64,000 nt of DNA from Neobacillus mesonae (GTDB lineage: Bacteria > Bacillota > Bacilli > Bacillales > Cytobacillaceae). Below the pieces are notes generated by a model, which saw only the letters and a list, made by a program, of their open reading frames with translations, searched no databases and had not been told where the DNA came from. Of the stretch, positions 35,367-46,569 are shown one piece after another. The DNA lies in assembly GCF_001636315.1 (NCBI RefSeq), contig NZ_KV440949.1, positions 1,142,203-1,206,202 of the forward strand, read 5' to 3'. Made by a program: the position numbers and the translations under genes. The first letter of the stretch is position 1, and each line of letters opens with the position of its first letter.

Positions 35367-35546
35367 TTAAGACGATTGCTCTTTTTCTTGGTGCATTTTA
35401 GATTTTACCGGCTGCCCGCCTGTATTTTCGATTTTCTTTTTTGCCTGTTTAATCAAATCCGTTTCCTGCCCAAGCTCAAGATCTTGATTGTTTACGCCGT
35501 TTCGAGTCTTTTGTTCAGGGTTTTGCTGCTTAGAACGCTTTTTCAA
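35367..35546 (-). CDS. Small basic hydrophilic protein, 59 aa, coupled to ytzC
   Basis: Starts at TTG 35546 with a strong AGGAGGAG ribosome site; the start codon overlaps the ytzC stop (TTGA). The sequence is Lys/Gln/Asn/Glu-rich (MKKRSKQQNPEQKTRNGVNN...), without hydrophobic segments. The stretch ELGQETDLIKQAKKK faintly resembles the repeat of gamma-type small acid-soluble spore proteins, but that is speculative. A terminator follows, so the two genes form one unit. Confidence 0.65.
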   Translation of the reverse strand: MKKRSKQQNPEQKTRNGVNNQDLELGQETDLIKQAKKKIENTGGQPVKSKMHQEKEQSS

Positions 35547-35824
35547 AACTGTTCTCCTCCTCTTGACCCCTGTAGAATCAAACTGTTTTGCAATTGTTGA
35601 ATTTGCAGCCGCATACGGTGTAGCTGCTCCCTTTGAGGTCCGTTGGCACTATGAGCCATTGTCGCAATATCTTGATAGGTTTGTTCCAGCCGCTGTAAGG
35701 CTTGAAAATAATTGTCATCGTTATATTGTTCCTGTAGGCTGCTTTGTTTATATTGCTCCTCAGCATAACGGATTGTGTCCTCCACCTGCTGCGTTAAATT
35801 TGTCATTGAATCACGAGTAGCCAT
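35543..35824 (-). CDS. ytzC: YtzC-like DUF2524 protein
   Basis: A 93-aa helical, Gln/Glu-rich protein (MATRDSMTNLTQQVEDTIRY ... ending REQLHRMRLQIQQLQNSLIL), likely coiled coil and cytoplasmic. It matches the DUF2524/YtzC family found at this place next to ytqA. Function unknown. The ATG follows AAAGGGGG. Its stop overlaps the downstream 59-aa ORF start. Divergent from ytqA. Confidence 0.8.
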   Translation of the reverse strand: MATRDSMTNLTQQVEDTIRYAEEQYKQSSLQEQYNDDNYFQALQRLEQTYQDIATMAHSANGPQREQLHRMRLQIQQLQNSLILQGSRGGEQF

Positions 35825-36023
35825 CCTAAGAACCCCCTTTAAGTCAACACTGCCATGAAGCGTACTGCTTCATTTCTTATTGTGTTCTCCAATCATTTTC
35901 CTATTACGTAAACAGATTAATAATTACTGGGAAAAATCTTGAAACAATTACATTTGGATATGCTTTACGCTTCATGATAAAATTAATTTTATGCAAAATT
36001 TTATTCATAAGGAGGTTTGCTGA

Positions 36024-37590
<1,567 letters not shown>

Positions 37591-37618
37591 ATGATGCAGG
37601 AGAACCGTCCCACATGCA

Positions 37619-38674
37619 TCATAGTTTTGATTTTTGCAGGGAACGGTAGGCTAGGCCGTTAAAATAAAAGAAGTAGCTGACCCAGCCGCCGGTTTTGATG
37701 ATACCTTTTGCGAGCTTTTTAACATTTTTCTGTCTGCGGACTTTGGAGTCGGATAAATAAATCCCAAGCAGTCCTCGGTTAATCAATTGATGGAACTTCT
37801 TGTGTGGGAGCAGCTCTGTATGCTTGTCCGCTTCCATTACAAAATGTTTTAAGCGGTTAAACAGTGTTTCCTGATCTTCATAATAAAAGCAAAAGTTCAA
37901 ATCGCCCCCGGCTTTATCTTCTTCTTGATCAATAAAGTAATCCAGCAGAATATGTAAGCCTTGGATATACGGAAAATATCCGTTGCGGATATTCAAGGCA
38001 TCACTTGCTGTAAAGTCTTCACGCATGGCATAAGAAATTAAACAAAAAATTCCTAATGTCGATCCCGAGCATGCGGAAAATTCAAACCATTCCATTTCCG
38101 GAAGCTCATCTTGATAATGCTGGAACCATTTTTCAAGACGCGGTACCCGTTCTTCTTTTTTTACGTGCTTGTGAATTTGCAGATCGCAATAATACTGACA
38201 AAGCTCTTGCAAATAATCTTTAATTAAATCATAATGTTCAATTTCCCGTAAACACGCGCGGCATGTTTCCGATAAATCATATAAATAATCAGCATCATCC
38301 TGGTCTTCGCGCAATCGATAATAATTTTTTTTATCCGCATGCAAGACAAGTGCATCAGACATCGACTCATGAAGCGCCGCAAAATCCTCGGGGTCAAGGG
38401 AAGTACTGCGGTCACAAAGATTATCTAGATAATCACTGATTGTTTGATAGGCAACAATGAACTTTACTGCCTGCTTATACCGTTTATTGGCCGTCAGCGC
38501 AAGAATTCCTCCCCCCTCACAGTGGAAGGTTTTATGCTCAATACTGGCCATAGCCTGTTTTCTAAGCTCTGGATTTGGAATCTTTTTGGCACGGCTTTTC
38601 CAATAGGCCAATTCTTGGTGGACAGCTGGCAGTATTTTGCGATATACCCTGGACATAAGGGTGAATGGCTTCAT
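37619..38674 (-). CDS. ytpB: YtpB, tetraprenyl-beta-curcumene synthase
   Basis: A 351-aa class IB terpene synthase that makes C35 sesquarterpenes from heptaprenyl diphosphate in bacilli. The Asp-rich motif DYLDNLCDRS (about 82-91) is intact and diagnostic. The start is ATG 38674 (MKPFTLMSRVYRKIL), preceded by AAAGGTTGTAG; a longer in-frame form would overlap ytpA. It lies directly downstream of the lipase gene ytpA, as in B. subtilis. Confidence 0.9.
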   Translation of the reverse strand: MKPFTLMSRVYRKILPAVHQELAYWKSRAKKIPNPELRKQAMASIEHKTFHCEGGGILALTANKRYKQAVKFIVAYQTISDYLDNLCDRSTSLDPEDFAALHESMSDALVLHADKKNYYRLREDQDDADYLYDLSETCRACLREIEHYDLIKDYLQELCQYYCDLQIHKHVKKEERVPRLEKWFQHYQDELPEMEWFEFSACSGSTLGIFCLISYAMREDFTASDALNIRNGYFPYIQGLHILLDYFIDQEEDKAGGDLNFCFYYEDQETLFNRLKHFVMEADKHTELLPHKKFHQLINRGLLGIYLSDSKVRRQKNVKKLAKGIIKTGGWVSYFFYFNGLAYRSLQKSKL

Positions 38675-38690
38675 GGAAACTACAACCTTT

Positions 38691-39494
38691 CTATACAATA
38701 TAACCAATCGATTTTAACTGGCTTAACACAAAATCCTTAGCGTATTCAAAAACCTCTTCCCGTTCAGGTTCGTTAAAAATCTCATGATAGCATTTCGGCC
38801 ATTCCTTAAATCTCTTTTCTGATAATGGGACGCGGTTAAACCAATCCCTTACAGGAACCTTATTGACAATTTTATCATCGCCGCCCTGCATGACAAGCAT
38901 TGGCACATCTTGGATTTTTTCGAGATTAAGGAATGCCAGTTTAATGGCATGGACAAGTTCACGATACCATCTTACAGAAACCTTTGTCACGTAAAGCGTA
39001 TCATTGGAATCGGCTTCTCTTACATCCTCGTTTCTTGTCGCCATTTGAACAGTCAGGCCGGAATTAATCCTGAAGGATGGGAACACGATATTTAAAATTC
39101 TGGATATGAGCTCCAAAAATTTAGATGGTGCTTTAATTAGTCCTAAACATGGGGACGAAAGAATGACACCGGCAATATTCAATTTTTCTTCTTGTAAAAG
39201 ACGGATGGAAATGAGTCCTCCCATGCTATGCCCGACTAAAAATACCGGCAAATCATAACGATAGGCTGCCTGTACCCAATCCTTTACTTCAATTATGTAT
39301 TCATCAAAGGAGTGAATATGTCCGCGGTTGGCTCGTGTTGTCATTCCTTGCCCCGGCAGATCGGACATGATGACATGGAAGCCTGATGAACGCCACATTT
39401 CAATCAGCCAGCCATACCTGCGGTGATGCTCCATCGCACCGTGAACAATCACAATAACGGCTTTTGCTTCCCCTTCTGCTTCCCACTTCCACAT
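38691..39494 (-). CDS. ytpA: YtpA, lysophospholipase-like alpha/beta hydrolase
   Basis: A 267-aa alpha/beta hydrolase of the monoglyceride-lipase type. Motifs: HGAMEHHRRYG (about 18-28, oxyanion), GHSMGGLISI (nucleophile Ser, about 89), GGDDKIVN (acid) and CYHEIFNE (catalytic His). In B. subtilis YtpA is linked to bacilysocin (a lysophospholipid antibiotic). The start follows AGGAGGAAGG. It is upstream of ytpB in one unit. Confidence 0.88.
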   Translation of the reverse strand: MWKWEAEGEAKAVIVIVHGAMEHHRRYGWLIEMWRSSGFHVIMSDLPGQGMTTRANRGHIHSFDEYIIEVKDWVQAAYRYDLPVFLVGHSMGGLISIRLLQEEKLNIAGVILSSPCLGLIKAPSKFLELISRILNIVFPSFRINSGLTVQMATRNEDVREADSNDTLYVTKVSVRWYRELVHAIKLAFLNLEKIQDVPMLVMQGGDDKIVNKVPVRDWFNRVPLSEKRFKEWPKCYHEIFNEPEREEVFEYAKDFVLSQLKSIGYIV

Positions 39495-39571
39495 ACTACC
39501 TTCCTCCTATAAATTCGATATATCATTACTCTATTTTACCATAAAGGCAGTATTATAAGCCCCTTTTAAAA

Positions 39572-39604
39572 AAATAAGCACCCGCTGCGGGGTGCTATAT
39601 TTTT
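39572..39604 (-). terminator. Terminator downstream of asnB
   Basis: AGCACCC (39577-39583) and GGGTGCT (39590-39596) with TTATTTTTTT on the minus strand 3' side. Confidence 0.75.
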
Positions 39605-39606
39605 CA

Positions 39607-41505
39607 TTAATTTTTGGCGAGTACTTTTTTCGCCTTAAATTCATCCTGGAAGGAGTACACATTCTCAACATAAATTTGATGCCATACCATGAACATTAGA
39701 ACAGTCCAGATTTTGCGGCTGTTATCCGCTTTTCCGAGGCAATGGTCATCAAGCAGCTTCAATAAATAGGATTTATTGATTAAATGATCTGTTCCGCTTT
39801 CACGAATTATGTTTTTCGCCCAATCATTCATTTCTGCCTTTAGCCAGTGTCGAATCGGCACCGGGAAACCAAGCTTTTTACGGTTTAGCACATGGTCAGG
39901 GACAATGCCCTCTGCGGCTTTTCGTAAAATGTATTTGGTTGTTCCGTGAGCAGTTTTTAAGCTGGTTGGAATTTTTGAAGCCACTTCGAACACAGCTTTA
40001 TCCAAGAATGGAACACGGAGTTCTAATGAATGAGCCATCGTCATTTTATCTGCCTTAAGTAAAATATCGCCGCGCATCCATGTGTGAATGTCAATATATT
40101 GCATCCGGTCTACCGGATCATAGCCTTTTGATTCACGGTAAAGCGGCTTCGTAATATCAGTATAATTCAGTCCTTCACGATATACATTTAATAATTCCCG
40201 CTTCTCTTCCTCGGTAAACATTTTTGCATTCCCAATATAGCGTTCTTCCATTGGGGTTACTCCGCGTTCAATAAAACTTTTCCCCTTCATTCCTTCTGGC
40301 ATCATGTTCGCAATCAATTTCAATAAGCCATGGAATACGTGAGGGATTTTGTTAAAAATCTCCAAGTCTTGCGGTTCACGATAAATATTATAGCCGCCAA
40401 ACAGTTCATCTGCACCTTCACCGGAAAGGACAACTGTCACATGCTTTCTTGCTTCGCGGGCTACAAAATAAAGCGGTACGCAAGCAGGGTCCGCCAGCGG
40501 GTCATCCATATGCCACATGATTTTCGGAATTTCGTTCATGTACTCTTCAGGAGAAATGATATAGCTGATGTTTTCTACCCCAAGCTTTTCCGCCGTTTCC
40601 TTAGCTACATCAATTTCACTAAAACCATTATGGTCAAAGCCGACCGAGAAGGTTTTAATTGCTGGATGGAATTCTTTCGCAATTGAAGCAATAATGGATG
40701 AATCAATACCGCCTGAAAGGAATGAACCAACCGGTACATCACTGCGCATATGCATTTTCACCGAATCAAACAGCACATCTTGAATTTCTTTAATGAAATC
40801 GGCTTCCGATTTTTGAATCGGTGCAAAATGTGCCTTCCAATAACGTTTGATTTCCATCTTAGAACCGATTTTTTTTGTAAAATAATGTCCTGGTTCAAGC
40901 TTTTTGATACCGGCAGACATTGTATTTGGTTCGGGAACAAACTGGTATGTTAAGTAATGCTGCAGAGAGTCATAATCTAATACATCATTTTCTAATGCAA
41001 GCAAAATACTCTTTTTCTCAGAAGCAAAGAAAGTTCTTTCACTGTCCTCGAGATAAAAGAATGGTTTAATGCCAAATGGATCACGGGCACCATAAAGTGT
41101 TTGAGATTGTTTATCCCAAATAACGAAGGCAAACATGCCTCGTAATTTTTCTACCGCCTTTTCTCCTAAGTGACTAAATAGGGCGATAATTACCTCAGTG
41201 TCGGAACTTGTTTGAAACGTTAATCCGTCTTTTAAAAGTTCCTCACGAAGCTCTACATAGTTGTAGATTTCACCGTTAAAAATAATCCAGTAGCGCTCGT
41301 TTTCGTAAGTAAGCGGCTGATGTCCGCTTTCAATGTCGATAATACTTAAACGGCGGAAGCCGAATTGAATATGATCATCTAAATAATACCCATCATCATC
41401 TGGTCCGCGATGGGTAATGATATCATTCATATTTTTAAATCGATGTTTTTGTTCGTCAGTATAATTTTGTGCTTTGTCATGTACACAGCCGATAAATCCG
41501 CACAT
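39607..41505 (-). CDS. asnB: Asparagine synthetase (glutamine-hydrolysing) AsnB
   Basis: A 632-aa two-domain enzyme making asparagine from aspartate, glutamine and ATP. The start is ATG 41505 so that the catalytic Cys2 (MCGFIGCV) becomes N-terminal after Met removal; GTGAGG precedes it. The glutaminase half shows RRLSIID and NGEIYNY. The synthetase half has the PP-loop SGGIDSSIIAS (about 260-270). Length equals the Bacillus AsnB. It precedes ytpA downstream and follows metK upstream on the same strand. Confidence 0.95.
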   Translation of the reverse strand: MCGFIGCVHDKAQNYTDEQKHRFKNMNDIITHRGPDDDGYYLDDHIQFGFRRLSIIDIESGHQPLTYENERYWIIFNGEIYNYVELREELLKDGLTFQTSSDTEVIIALFSHLGEKAVEKLRGMFAFVIWDKQSQTLYGARDPFGIKPFFYLEDSERTFFASEKKSILLALENDVLDYDSLQHYLTYQFVPEPNTMSAGIKKLEPGHYFTKKIGSKMEIKRYWKAHFAPIQKSEADFIKEIQDVLFDSVKMHMRSDVPVGSFLSGGIDSSIIASIAKEFHPAIKTFSVGFDHNGFSEIDVAKETAEKLGVENISYIISPEEYMNEIPKIMWHMDDPLADPACVPLYFVAREARKHVTVVLSGEGADELFGGYNIYREPQDLEIFNKIPHVFHGLLKLIANMMPEGMKGKSFIERGVTPMEERYIGNAKMFTEEEKRELLNVYREGLNYTDITKPLYRESKGYDPVDRMQYIDIHTWMRGDILLKADKMTMAHSLELRVPFLDKAVFEVASKIPTSLKTAHGTTKYILRKAAEGIVPDHVLNRKKLGFPVPIRHWLKAEMNDWAKNIIRESGTDHLINKSYLLKLLDDHCLGKADNSRKIWTVLMFMVWHQIYVENVYSFQDEFKAKKVLAKN

Positions 41506-41836
41506 TATGTACCTCACCTACTCAATTCATTATATATCGCCAAAAGGCGGTGTGAGCAGAGCTAAAGTGAACTAAATCAAAAGTTGAGAAATTTCTGCTC
41601 CACAATTTTAAATATTATTTCACTTTTGCAGCGCTTTGCCCCTTTTCCTTTAACTAACTTATAGTACCATTTTTTTTTGAAAAATGTCACTGTGAGTACG
41701 AGGAAATTTACGGTATCATCATTTTTTACTTCCATAGTCCTACTTAAACATTTTATTCCTAAACACCCGCATCTGAACAAAAAATTAGACGAAAATTAAA
41801 AATGGGAGTTACATGTAAATGCAACTCCCTTGATGA
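41506..41836. other. Gene-free interval between metK and asnB
   Basis: It contains the metK terminator (41800-41831) and AT-rich sequence expected to hold the asnB promoter. A 67-codon ORF on the minus strand has no ribosome site and looks random. Confidence 0.55.
41800..41831 (-). terminator. Terminator downstream of metK
   Basis: GGGAGTT(G)CAT and ATG(T)AACTCCC form a hairpin on the minus strand, followed by ATTTTTAATTTTC. Confidence 0.8.
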
Positions 41837-43039
41837 TTATCGATTTTCTGCCTGTTGGCGAAGTGTTTCTGCTTTATCCGTACGTTCCCATGGCAAATCA
41901 ATATCTGAACGGCCAAAATGACCGTATGCAGCGGTTTGCTTATAAATCGGACGGCGTAAATCTAACATCCTGATAATGCCGGCCGGACGAAGGTCGAAGT
42001 TTTGGCTGACTAAATCAACCAATACATCCTCACTTACTTTTCCAGTACCAAACGTATCAACAGAAATCGAAACCGGTCTAGCCACACCGATTGCGTATGC
42101 AAGCTGCACTTCACATTTATCAGCAAGTCCCGCGGCAACAATATTTTTCGCTACATAGCGGGCAGCATAGGCAGCAGAACGGTCAACCTTGGTTGGATCT
42201 TTCCCTGAGAAGGCACCGCCGCCATGACGGGCATAACCGCCATACGTATCAACAATAATTTTACGGCCAGTTAAGCCGGCATCCCCTTGAGGTCCGCCAA
42301 TAACAAAACGGCCTGTTGGATTGATGAAATATTTAGTCTGATCATCAATTAGTTCTTTTGGCACAACCGGATTAATAACATGTTCTTTAATATTGCGCTG
42401 AATCTGTTCCAAAGAAATCTCCGGATGATGCTGTGTTGATATGACAATGGTATCGATCCTAACCGGTTTATTATTCTCATCATATTCAACGGTTACCTGT
42501 GTTTTACCGTCCGGACGTAAATATGGAAGAATATCTTCTTTACGTACTTCTGTCAGCCGGCGGGAAAGCTTATGAGCAAGCGAGATTGGAAGCGGCATTA
42601 ACTCTTTTGTTTCGTTGCAGGCAAAGCCAAACATTAACCCTTGGTCTCCCGCCCCAATCGCTTCAATTTGCTCATCCGTCATTTGTCCTTCGCGGGCTTC
42701 AAGAGCCTGGTCAACCCCCATTGCAATATCCGGGGACTGCTCATCAATGGAAGTAAGGACGGCACAAGTTTCGGAATCAAAACCATATTTGGCCCGATTG
42801 TATCCGATTCCCTTTATGGTATCCCGAACAATCTTTGGAATATCTACGTATGTAGAAGTCGTAATTTCCCCCGCTACAAGGACTAAGCCAGTTGTGACAG
42901 ATGTTTCAGCGGCAACGCGGGCATTAGGGTCTTTAGACAAAATAGCATCTAAAATCGAATCAGAAATCTGGTCACATATTTTATCCGGATGACCTTCTGT
43001 AACTGATTCAGAAGTAAACAATCGACGTTTTGTGGACAT
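41837..43039 (-). CDS. metK: S-adenosylmethionine synthetase
   Basis: A 400-aa enzyme making SAM from methionine and ATP. Signatures: [16 protein letters not shown] (about 11-26), [12 protein letters not shown] (about 117-128) and [19 protein letters not shown] (about 260-280, P-loop-like). Full length. The ATG follows AGGAGGAATTC. Its leader carries a SAM-I (S-box) riboswitch, so expression should fall when SAM is plentiful. Confidence 0.97.
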   Translation of the reverse strand: MSTKRRLFTSESVTEGHPDKICDQISDSILDAILSKDPNARVAAETSVTTGLVLVAGEITTSTYVDIPKIVRDTIKGIGYNRAKYGFDSETCAVLTSIDEQSPDIAMGVDQALEAREGQMTDEQIEAIGAGDQGLMFGFACNETKELMPLPISLAHKLSRRLTEVRKEDILPYLRPDGKTQVTVEYDENNKPVRIDTIVISTQHHPEISLEQIQRNIKEHVINPVVPKELIDDQTKYFINPTGRFVIGGPQGDAGLTGRKIIVDTYGGYARHGGGAFSGKDPTKVDRSAAYAARYVAKNIVAAGLADKCEVQLAYAIGVARPVSISVDTFGTGKVSEDVLVDLVSQNFDLRPAGIIRMLDLRRPIYKQTAAYGHFGRSDIDLPWERTDKAETLRQQAENR

Positions 43040-43216
43040 CTGAATTCCTCCTATATTATAGAAATAAGTGAGGTTATCTTGTTGAAGTAATGCTGATAGT
43101 ATAGTTTAACCTCGGATTGAAACGGAACTCATTCCCTAGTATTATGAAGTAAAAATGGGAAATTTATTAAAGGTCAATAAACCCCGGGTGAATTCTTAAT
43201 AAAAGTTATGATTAAA

Positions 43217-43420
43217 ACAAAAAACCTTCCCTAAATTGAGGAAAGGTTTCATACACAATTTTGCATTCCTTTCGCTCTTATCGTTCAAGGCCAAGCCTTG
43301 CATCAGGTTTAGCACCTTTGCTTCGGAAAATGCCCATAGGAAATGGATTCATTTTCGTCATTGCAGGTTGCTGGGTTTCATAGGGCCTGTCCCTCCACCA
43401 GCTCGGGATAAGAGAGTATC
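43217..43420 (-). promoter_or_regulatory. SAM-I (S-box) riboswitch of metK
   Basis: On the minus strand, CTCTTATCCCGAGCTGGTGG, then AGGGACAGGCCCTATGAAACC and AGCAACC form the classic S-box core. These are followed by P3/P4 sequence and a terminator AAACCTTTCC / GGGAAGGTTT with a U-run (43217-43250). SAM binding would favour the terminator. Confidence 0.95.
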
Positions 43421-43650
43421 CGTTCAATTTAAACCTTAACGTACTATATCCTGCTATGTCAATGAATATTTTATTAAATTATGGAAATGTGGCCATGAAA
43501 AATAATTAATCCTGTCTTTTTACCTATTCATTGAATATATTGAAAAAAAACAAACATTATTTCACCAATTAGTATAGACTAATGATTTTAATGTGTTATA
43601 CTAATTACAGATTAAATCTGTTAAAAACAAGCAAAGGATGGTTTCGATCG
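43421..43650. promoter_or_regulatory. Divergent metK/pckA promoter region
   Basis: An AT-rich interval with no gene. The right part holds the pckA promoter and CcpN-type site (43575-43602). The left part should hold the metK promoter upstream of its S-box, but I cannot place it. Confidence 0.5.
43575..43602 (+). promoter_or_regulatory. pckA promoter overlapping a CcpN-type operator
   Basis: TAGACT (43575-43580) and TATACT (43597-43602) are spaced 16 bp. TGTGTTATACT at 43592-43602 fits the published CcpN consensus TRTGHYATAYW at every position and covers the -10. CcpN represses pckA and gapB during growth on glucose in B. subtilis. Confidence 0.7.
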
Positions 43651-45237
43651 ATGAATTCAGTTCACGTTCCAAATGAACTAAGTCAGCTGCTAAAAGAAAA
43701 TAATATTCAAATGCAATTATCTGTTCCTCAGTTAGTTGAAAAGATATTAGCCCGAGATGAAGGAACGTTAACATCAACAGGAGCAGTACGCGTTTCCACC
43801 GGAAAATATACAGGCCGGTCACCTAAAGATAAATTTATTGTTGTTGAAGACTCAACGAAAGATAAAATTGACTGGGGTTCAACAAATCAGCCTATTTCAG
43901 AAGAAGTATTTACAAACTTATATTATAAAGTTCTGGATCATTTAAAGCAAAAAGAAGAGATTTTTGTTTTTAAAGGATTTGCCGGTGCCGATAAAAAATC
44001 ACGCTTACCTATTCAAGTCATTAATGAATATGCTTGGCATAATTTATTTGTCCATCAGTTGTTCATTCGTCCAACGGAAGATGAATTACTTGCACATGAT
44101 GCACAGTTTACAGTAATTACTGCCCCTGATTTTAAAGCGGATCCTGCAGTAGACGGTACGAATTCAGAAACCTTTATCATCGTTTCATTTGAACGAAAGA
44201 TTGTTCTTATCGGCGGCACAGAGTATGCCGGAGAAATGAAAAAATCAATTTTCTCCGTCATGAATTTCCTGCTTCCGGAAAATAATATTTTCTCTATGCA
44301 CTGTTCTGCCAACGTTGGTCAGGAAGGCGATGTTGCCCTATTCTTCGGTTTATCTGGAACAGGAAAAACAACTCTTTCTGCTGATCCAAACCGCAAGCTG
44401 ATTGGCGATGATGAGCACGGCTGGTCTTCCAATGGAGTCTTTAATATCGAGGGCGGCTGCTATGCAAAATGTATTAACCTTTCAGAAGAAAAAGAACCGC
44501 AAATTTTTAATGCGATTCGTTTTGGTACCGTTTTAGAAAATGTCATGTTAAATCAAGAGTCAAGAATAGCAGATTATGATGACAATACATTAACGGAAAA
44601 TACCCGTGCTGCTTATGCAATTGAAAACATTGACAATATTGTGAAGCCAAGTGTCGCTGGCCACCCGCATACAATCGTATTCCTAACTGCAGATGCATTC
44701 GGCGTGCTGCCGCCAATTGCTAAGCTTACAAAAGAACAAGCGATGTATCATTTCCTAAGCGGTTATACATCAAAACTTGCCGGAACAGAACGAGGTGTCA
44801 CATCTCCTGAAGCCACTTTCTCAACTTGCTTTGGAGCTCCGTTCTTGCCGCTGCCGGCAACTCGTTATGCCGAGATGCTCGGAGAAAAAATTCTTGAGCA
44901 TAATGTCAATGTCTTCCTTGTTAATACAGGCTGGACGGGCGGCGAATACGGTGTTGGTAACCGGATGAAGCTTTCTTACACAAGAGCAATGGTGCAGGCG
45001 GCTCTTGAAGGAGAGTTAAACACTGTCGAAACAGTTAAAGATGAAATCTTTGGTTTAAATATTCCGCTTCATATCGCCGGTGTACCGGATGAAGTTCTGC
45101 AGCCAAGTAAAACATGGCAGGACCCTCAGGCCTTTGACAAGAAGGCAAAGGAATTAGCAGCTAAATTCCAGGAGAACTTTAAGAAGTTTACGAACGTCTC
45201 TGCTGAAATTGCTGAAAAAGGCGGCCCGGTCGCTTAA
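43651..45237 (+). CDS. pckA: Phosphoenolpyruvate carboxykinase (ATP)
   Basis: A 528-aa gluconeogenic enzyme converting oxaloacetate and ATP to PEP. The start is ATG 43651 ([14 protein letters not shown]), after AAAGGATGG. Motifs: [10 protein letters not shown] (about 57-66), the kinase P-loop [11 protein letters not shown] (about 237-247), the metal site GDDEHGW (about 258-264) and TAYAIE-like adenine loop RAAYAIENI. It is monocistronic, with a strong terminator. Confidence 0.96.
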   Translation: MNSVHVPNELSQLLKENNIQMQLSVPQLVEKILARDEGTLTSTGAVRVSTGKYTGRSPKDKFIVVEDSTKDKIDWGSTNQPISEEVFTNLYYKVLDHLKQKEEIFVFKGFAGADKKSRLPIQVINEYAWHNLFVHQLFIRPTEDELLAHDAQFTVITAPDFKADPAVDGTNSETFIIVSFERKIVLIGGTEYAGEMKKSIFSVMNFLLPENNIFSMHCSANVGQEGDVALFFGLSGTGKTTLSADPNRKLIGDDEHGWSSNGVFNIEGGCYAKCINLSEEKEPQIFNAIRFGTVLENVMLNQESRIADYDDNTLTENTRAAYAIENIDNIVKPSVAGHPHTIVFLTADAFGVLPPIAKLTKEQAMYHFLSGYTSKLAGTERGVTSPEATFSTCFGAPFLPLPATRYAEMLGEKILEHNVNVFLVNTGWTGGEYGVGNRMKLSYTRAMVQAALEGELNTVETVKDEIFGLNIPLHIAGVPDEVLQPSKTWQDPQAFDKKAKELAAKFQENFKKFTNVSAEIAEKGGPVA

Positions 45238-45241
45238 ATAT

Positions 45242-45282
45242 AAAACCCCCGCGTGATGAAGAAAATCACGCGGGGGTTTTTG
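45242..45282. terminator. Strong terminator downstream of pckA
   Basis: AAAACCCCCGCGTGAT (45242-45257) and ATCACGCGGGGGTTTT (45265-45280) are exact complements. Confidence 0.9.
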
Positions 45283-45293
45283 CATCTGATTTT

Positions 45294-45488
45294 TTATTTT
45301 AACTGACTATATGATGTCTTCAAGAATTCAATGCTGTCATCTATAAATGGTTCCTTTGTACTTTCCATTAAGATGTTGATAAACGGCTTTTTCTTCTTTA
45401 TATACTCCAGCACAAAACTATAGTTTAATAACCCCTGGCCAACCGCGAAAAGCAATCCCGATATTAAACAAAACAAAAAGCAGGTCAT
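45294..45488 (-). CDS. Putative small membrane protein downstream of ytmB, 64 aa
   Basis: It begins MTCFLFCLISGLLFAVGQGL, one likely membrane helix (about 2-24), followed by FVLEYIKKKKPFINILMEST and a polar C-terminus (KEPFIDDSIEFLKTSYSQLK) that reads like real protein. The ATG lies in the loop of the ytmB terminator hairpin and has only a weak AGG just upstream. The frame is open further upstream through ytmB. Family not recognised; it may be real or a remnant. Confidence 0.45.
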   Translation of the reverse strand: MTCFLFCLISGLLFAVGQGLLNYSFVLEYIKKKKPFINILMESTKEPFIDDSIEFLKTSYSQLK

Positions 45489-45498
45489 AAACCTGCTT
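45478..45498 (-). terminator. Terminator at the end of ytmB
   Basis: On the minus strand AAGCAGGT-TTATG-ACCTGCTT followed by TTTGTTTTG; the stem starts at the ytmB stop codon. Confidence 0.7.
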
Positions 45499-45739
45499 AA
45501 TTTGTCGAGTTCAAAGAAACTAATTGATATGTTATCGTTGTTTTGTGGTTTTCCCATTCTACTTTCTTAATTAACGCTGAACCAGTGGTGTTGGTGTCGA
45601 GTGTTTTTCTTACTTCTAATGGAATTTCAATCGGATAGAGTCTGTATCCCTTTTTTTCTAACACAAACAGATTCTCTTCAACTCTCTGCTCTCTTCCCTT
45701 TGTTACAATCAGGGTGTTTAATTCAAGGGGCATTCCCAT
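45497..45739 (-). CDS. ytmB: YtmB, DUF2584 protein
   Basis: An 80-aa beta-rich soluble protein (MGMPLELNTLIVTKGREQRV ... ITYQLVSLNSTN) of the DUF2584 family, conserved between pckA and ytmA in bacilli. No active-site motif is apparent and the function is unknown. The ATG follows AGAGGAGCGG. It is downstream of ytmA on the same strand. Confidence 0.82.
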   Translation of the reverse strand: MGMPLELNTLIVTKGREQRVEENLFVLEKKGYRLYPIEIPLEVRKTLDTNTTGSALIKKVEWENHKTTITYQLVSLNSTN

Positions 45740-45774
45740 AAAAATCCGCTCCTCTTTTATCTTATACCTTTATA

Positions 45775-46569
45775 TTACCATCTTTTGCTCTGATTTTTCA
45801 TCCACTTCGTTAAATCTTGGACTACTTTTCGATTTACTGCCGGGGGAAAATAGTGGGTGAATTCGTCAAAATACCAAGACTCGGCAGGTTTGTTCAATTC
45901 CTTAAGCTGACGTTCCAGACGGTAAGCATGCTCGATGGACACGTTATGGTCGTTAACACCGTGAATGATTAGGACCGGCGCCTCCAGTTTTTCAAGTTCA
46001 TAAAGCGGTGTCCTACTCTCATACCTTTCGGGAAATTTCGAAGGTGCACCGCCTATTACCCTTTTCAACATTCTTCTTAAATCCTTCCGTTCCATATAGG
46101 TTAAGCTCATGTCGCTGACACCGCCCCATGTGCACAATGATGCGGCTTCAGGAAACTTAATCCCGGTCAGAAGGGCCATGACACCGCCACGTGAAAAACC
46201 AAAAATATGGACTTGTTTAACGGTTGGAAGTGATTTCAACAACTGAAACGCAGCAAAAGCATCTTCACGGTCATCTCCGGCAAAATCTTCATTTCCTTCC
46301 CCGCCCTGGTTCCCGCGATAATATGGAGCAAACACAATAAAGCCCTCTTGTGCAAATTGGGCAATTCGGGCGGGACGGACTTTACCAACATTTTTTATCC
46401 CGCCTCGTAAATAAAGGAAACCGTCAGTCACCACTTCATTTTTCGGTTCCGCCAGCATTCCCTTCACCCTTAAGCCATTTGAAAGATAGGTGATTTCCTT
46501 TAATTTAACATTTGGATTAGGGGAAGGGAATCGTATAACCTCTAAAATTTCTCCGTTGTTTATATTCAT
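45775..46569 (-). CDS. ytmA: YtmA, S9-type alpha/beta hydrolase
   Basis: A 264-aa prolyl-oligopeptidase-type hydrolase. The nucleophile elbow is FGFSRGGVMAL (Ser about 130). HGVNDHNVS supplies the acid and FTHYFPP the His. YYRGNQGGEGNEDFAGDDREDAF is the family loop before the elbow. Probably a cytoplasmic peptidase or esterase; substrate unknown. The start is ATG 46569 after AAAGGGTCG; a longer frame upstream lacks a ribosome site. Confidence 0.85.
   Translation of the reverse strand: MNINNGEILEVIRFPSPNPNVKLKEITYLSNGLRVKGMLAEPKNEVVTDGFLYLRGGIKNVGKVRPARIAQFAQEGFIVFAPYYRGNQGGEGNEDFAGDDREDAFAAFQLLKSLPTVKQVHIFGFSRGGVMALLTGIKFPEAASLCTWGGVSDMSLTYMERKDLRRMLKRVIGGAPSKFPERYESRTPLYELEKLEAPVLIIHGVNDHNVSIEHAYRLERQLKELNKPAESWYFDEFTHYFPPAVNRKVVQDLTKWMKNQSKRW

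Noticed and set aside
41577..41780. A 67-codon minus-strand ORF between metK and asnB
   Set aside because: No ribosome site, and a composition expected from AT-rich random sequence (Lys/Phe/Val-rich with scattered Cys).
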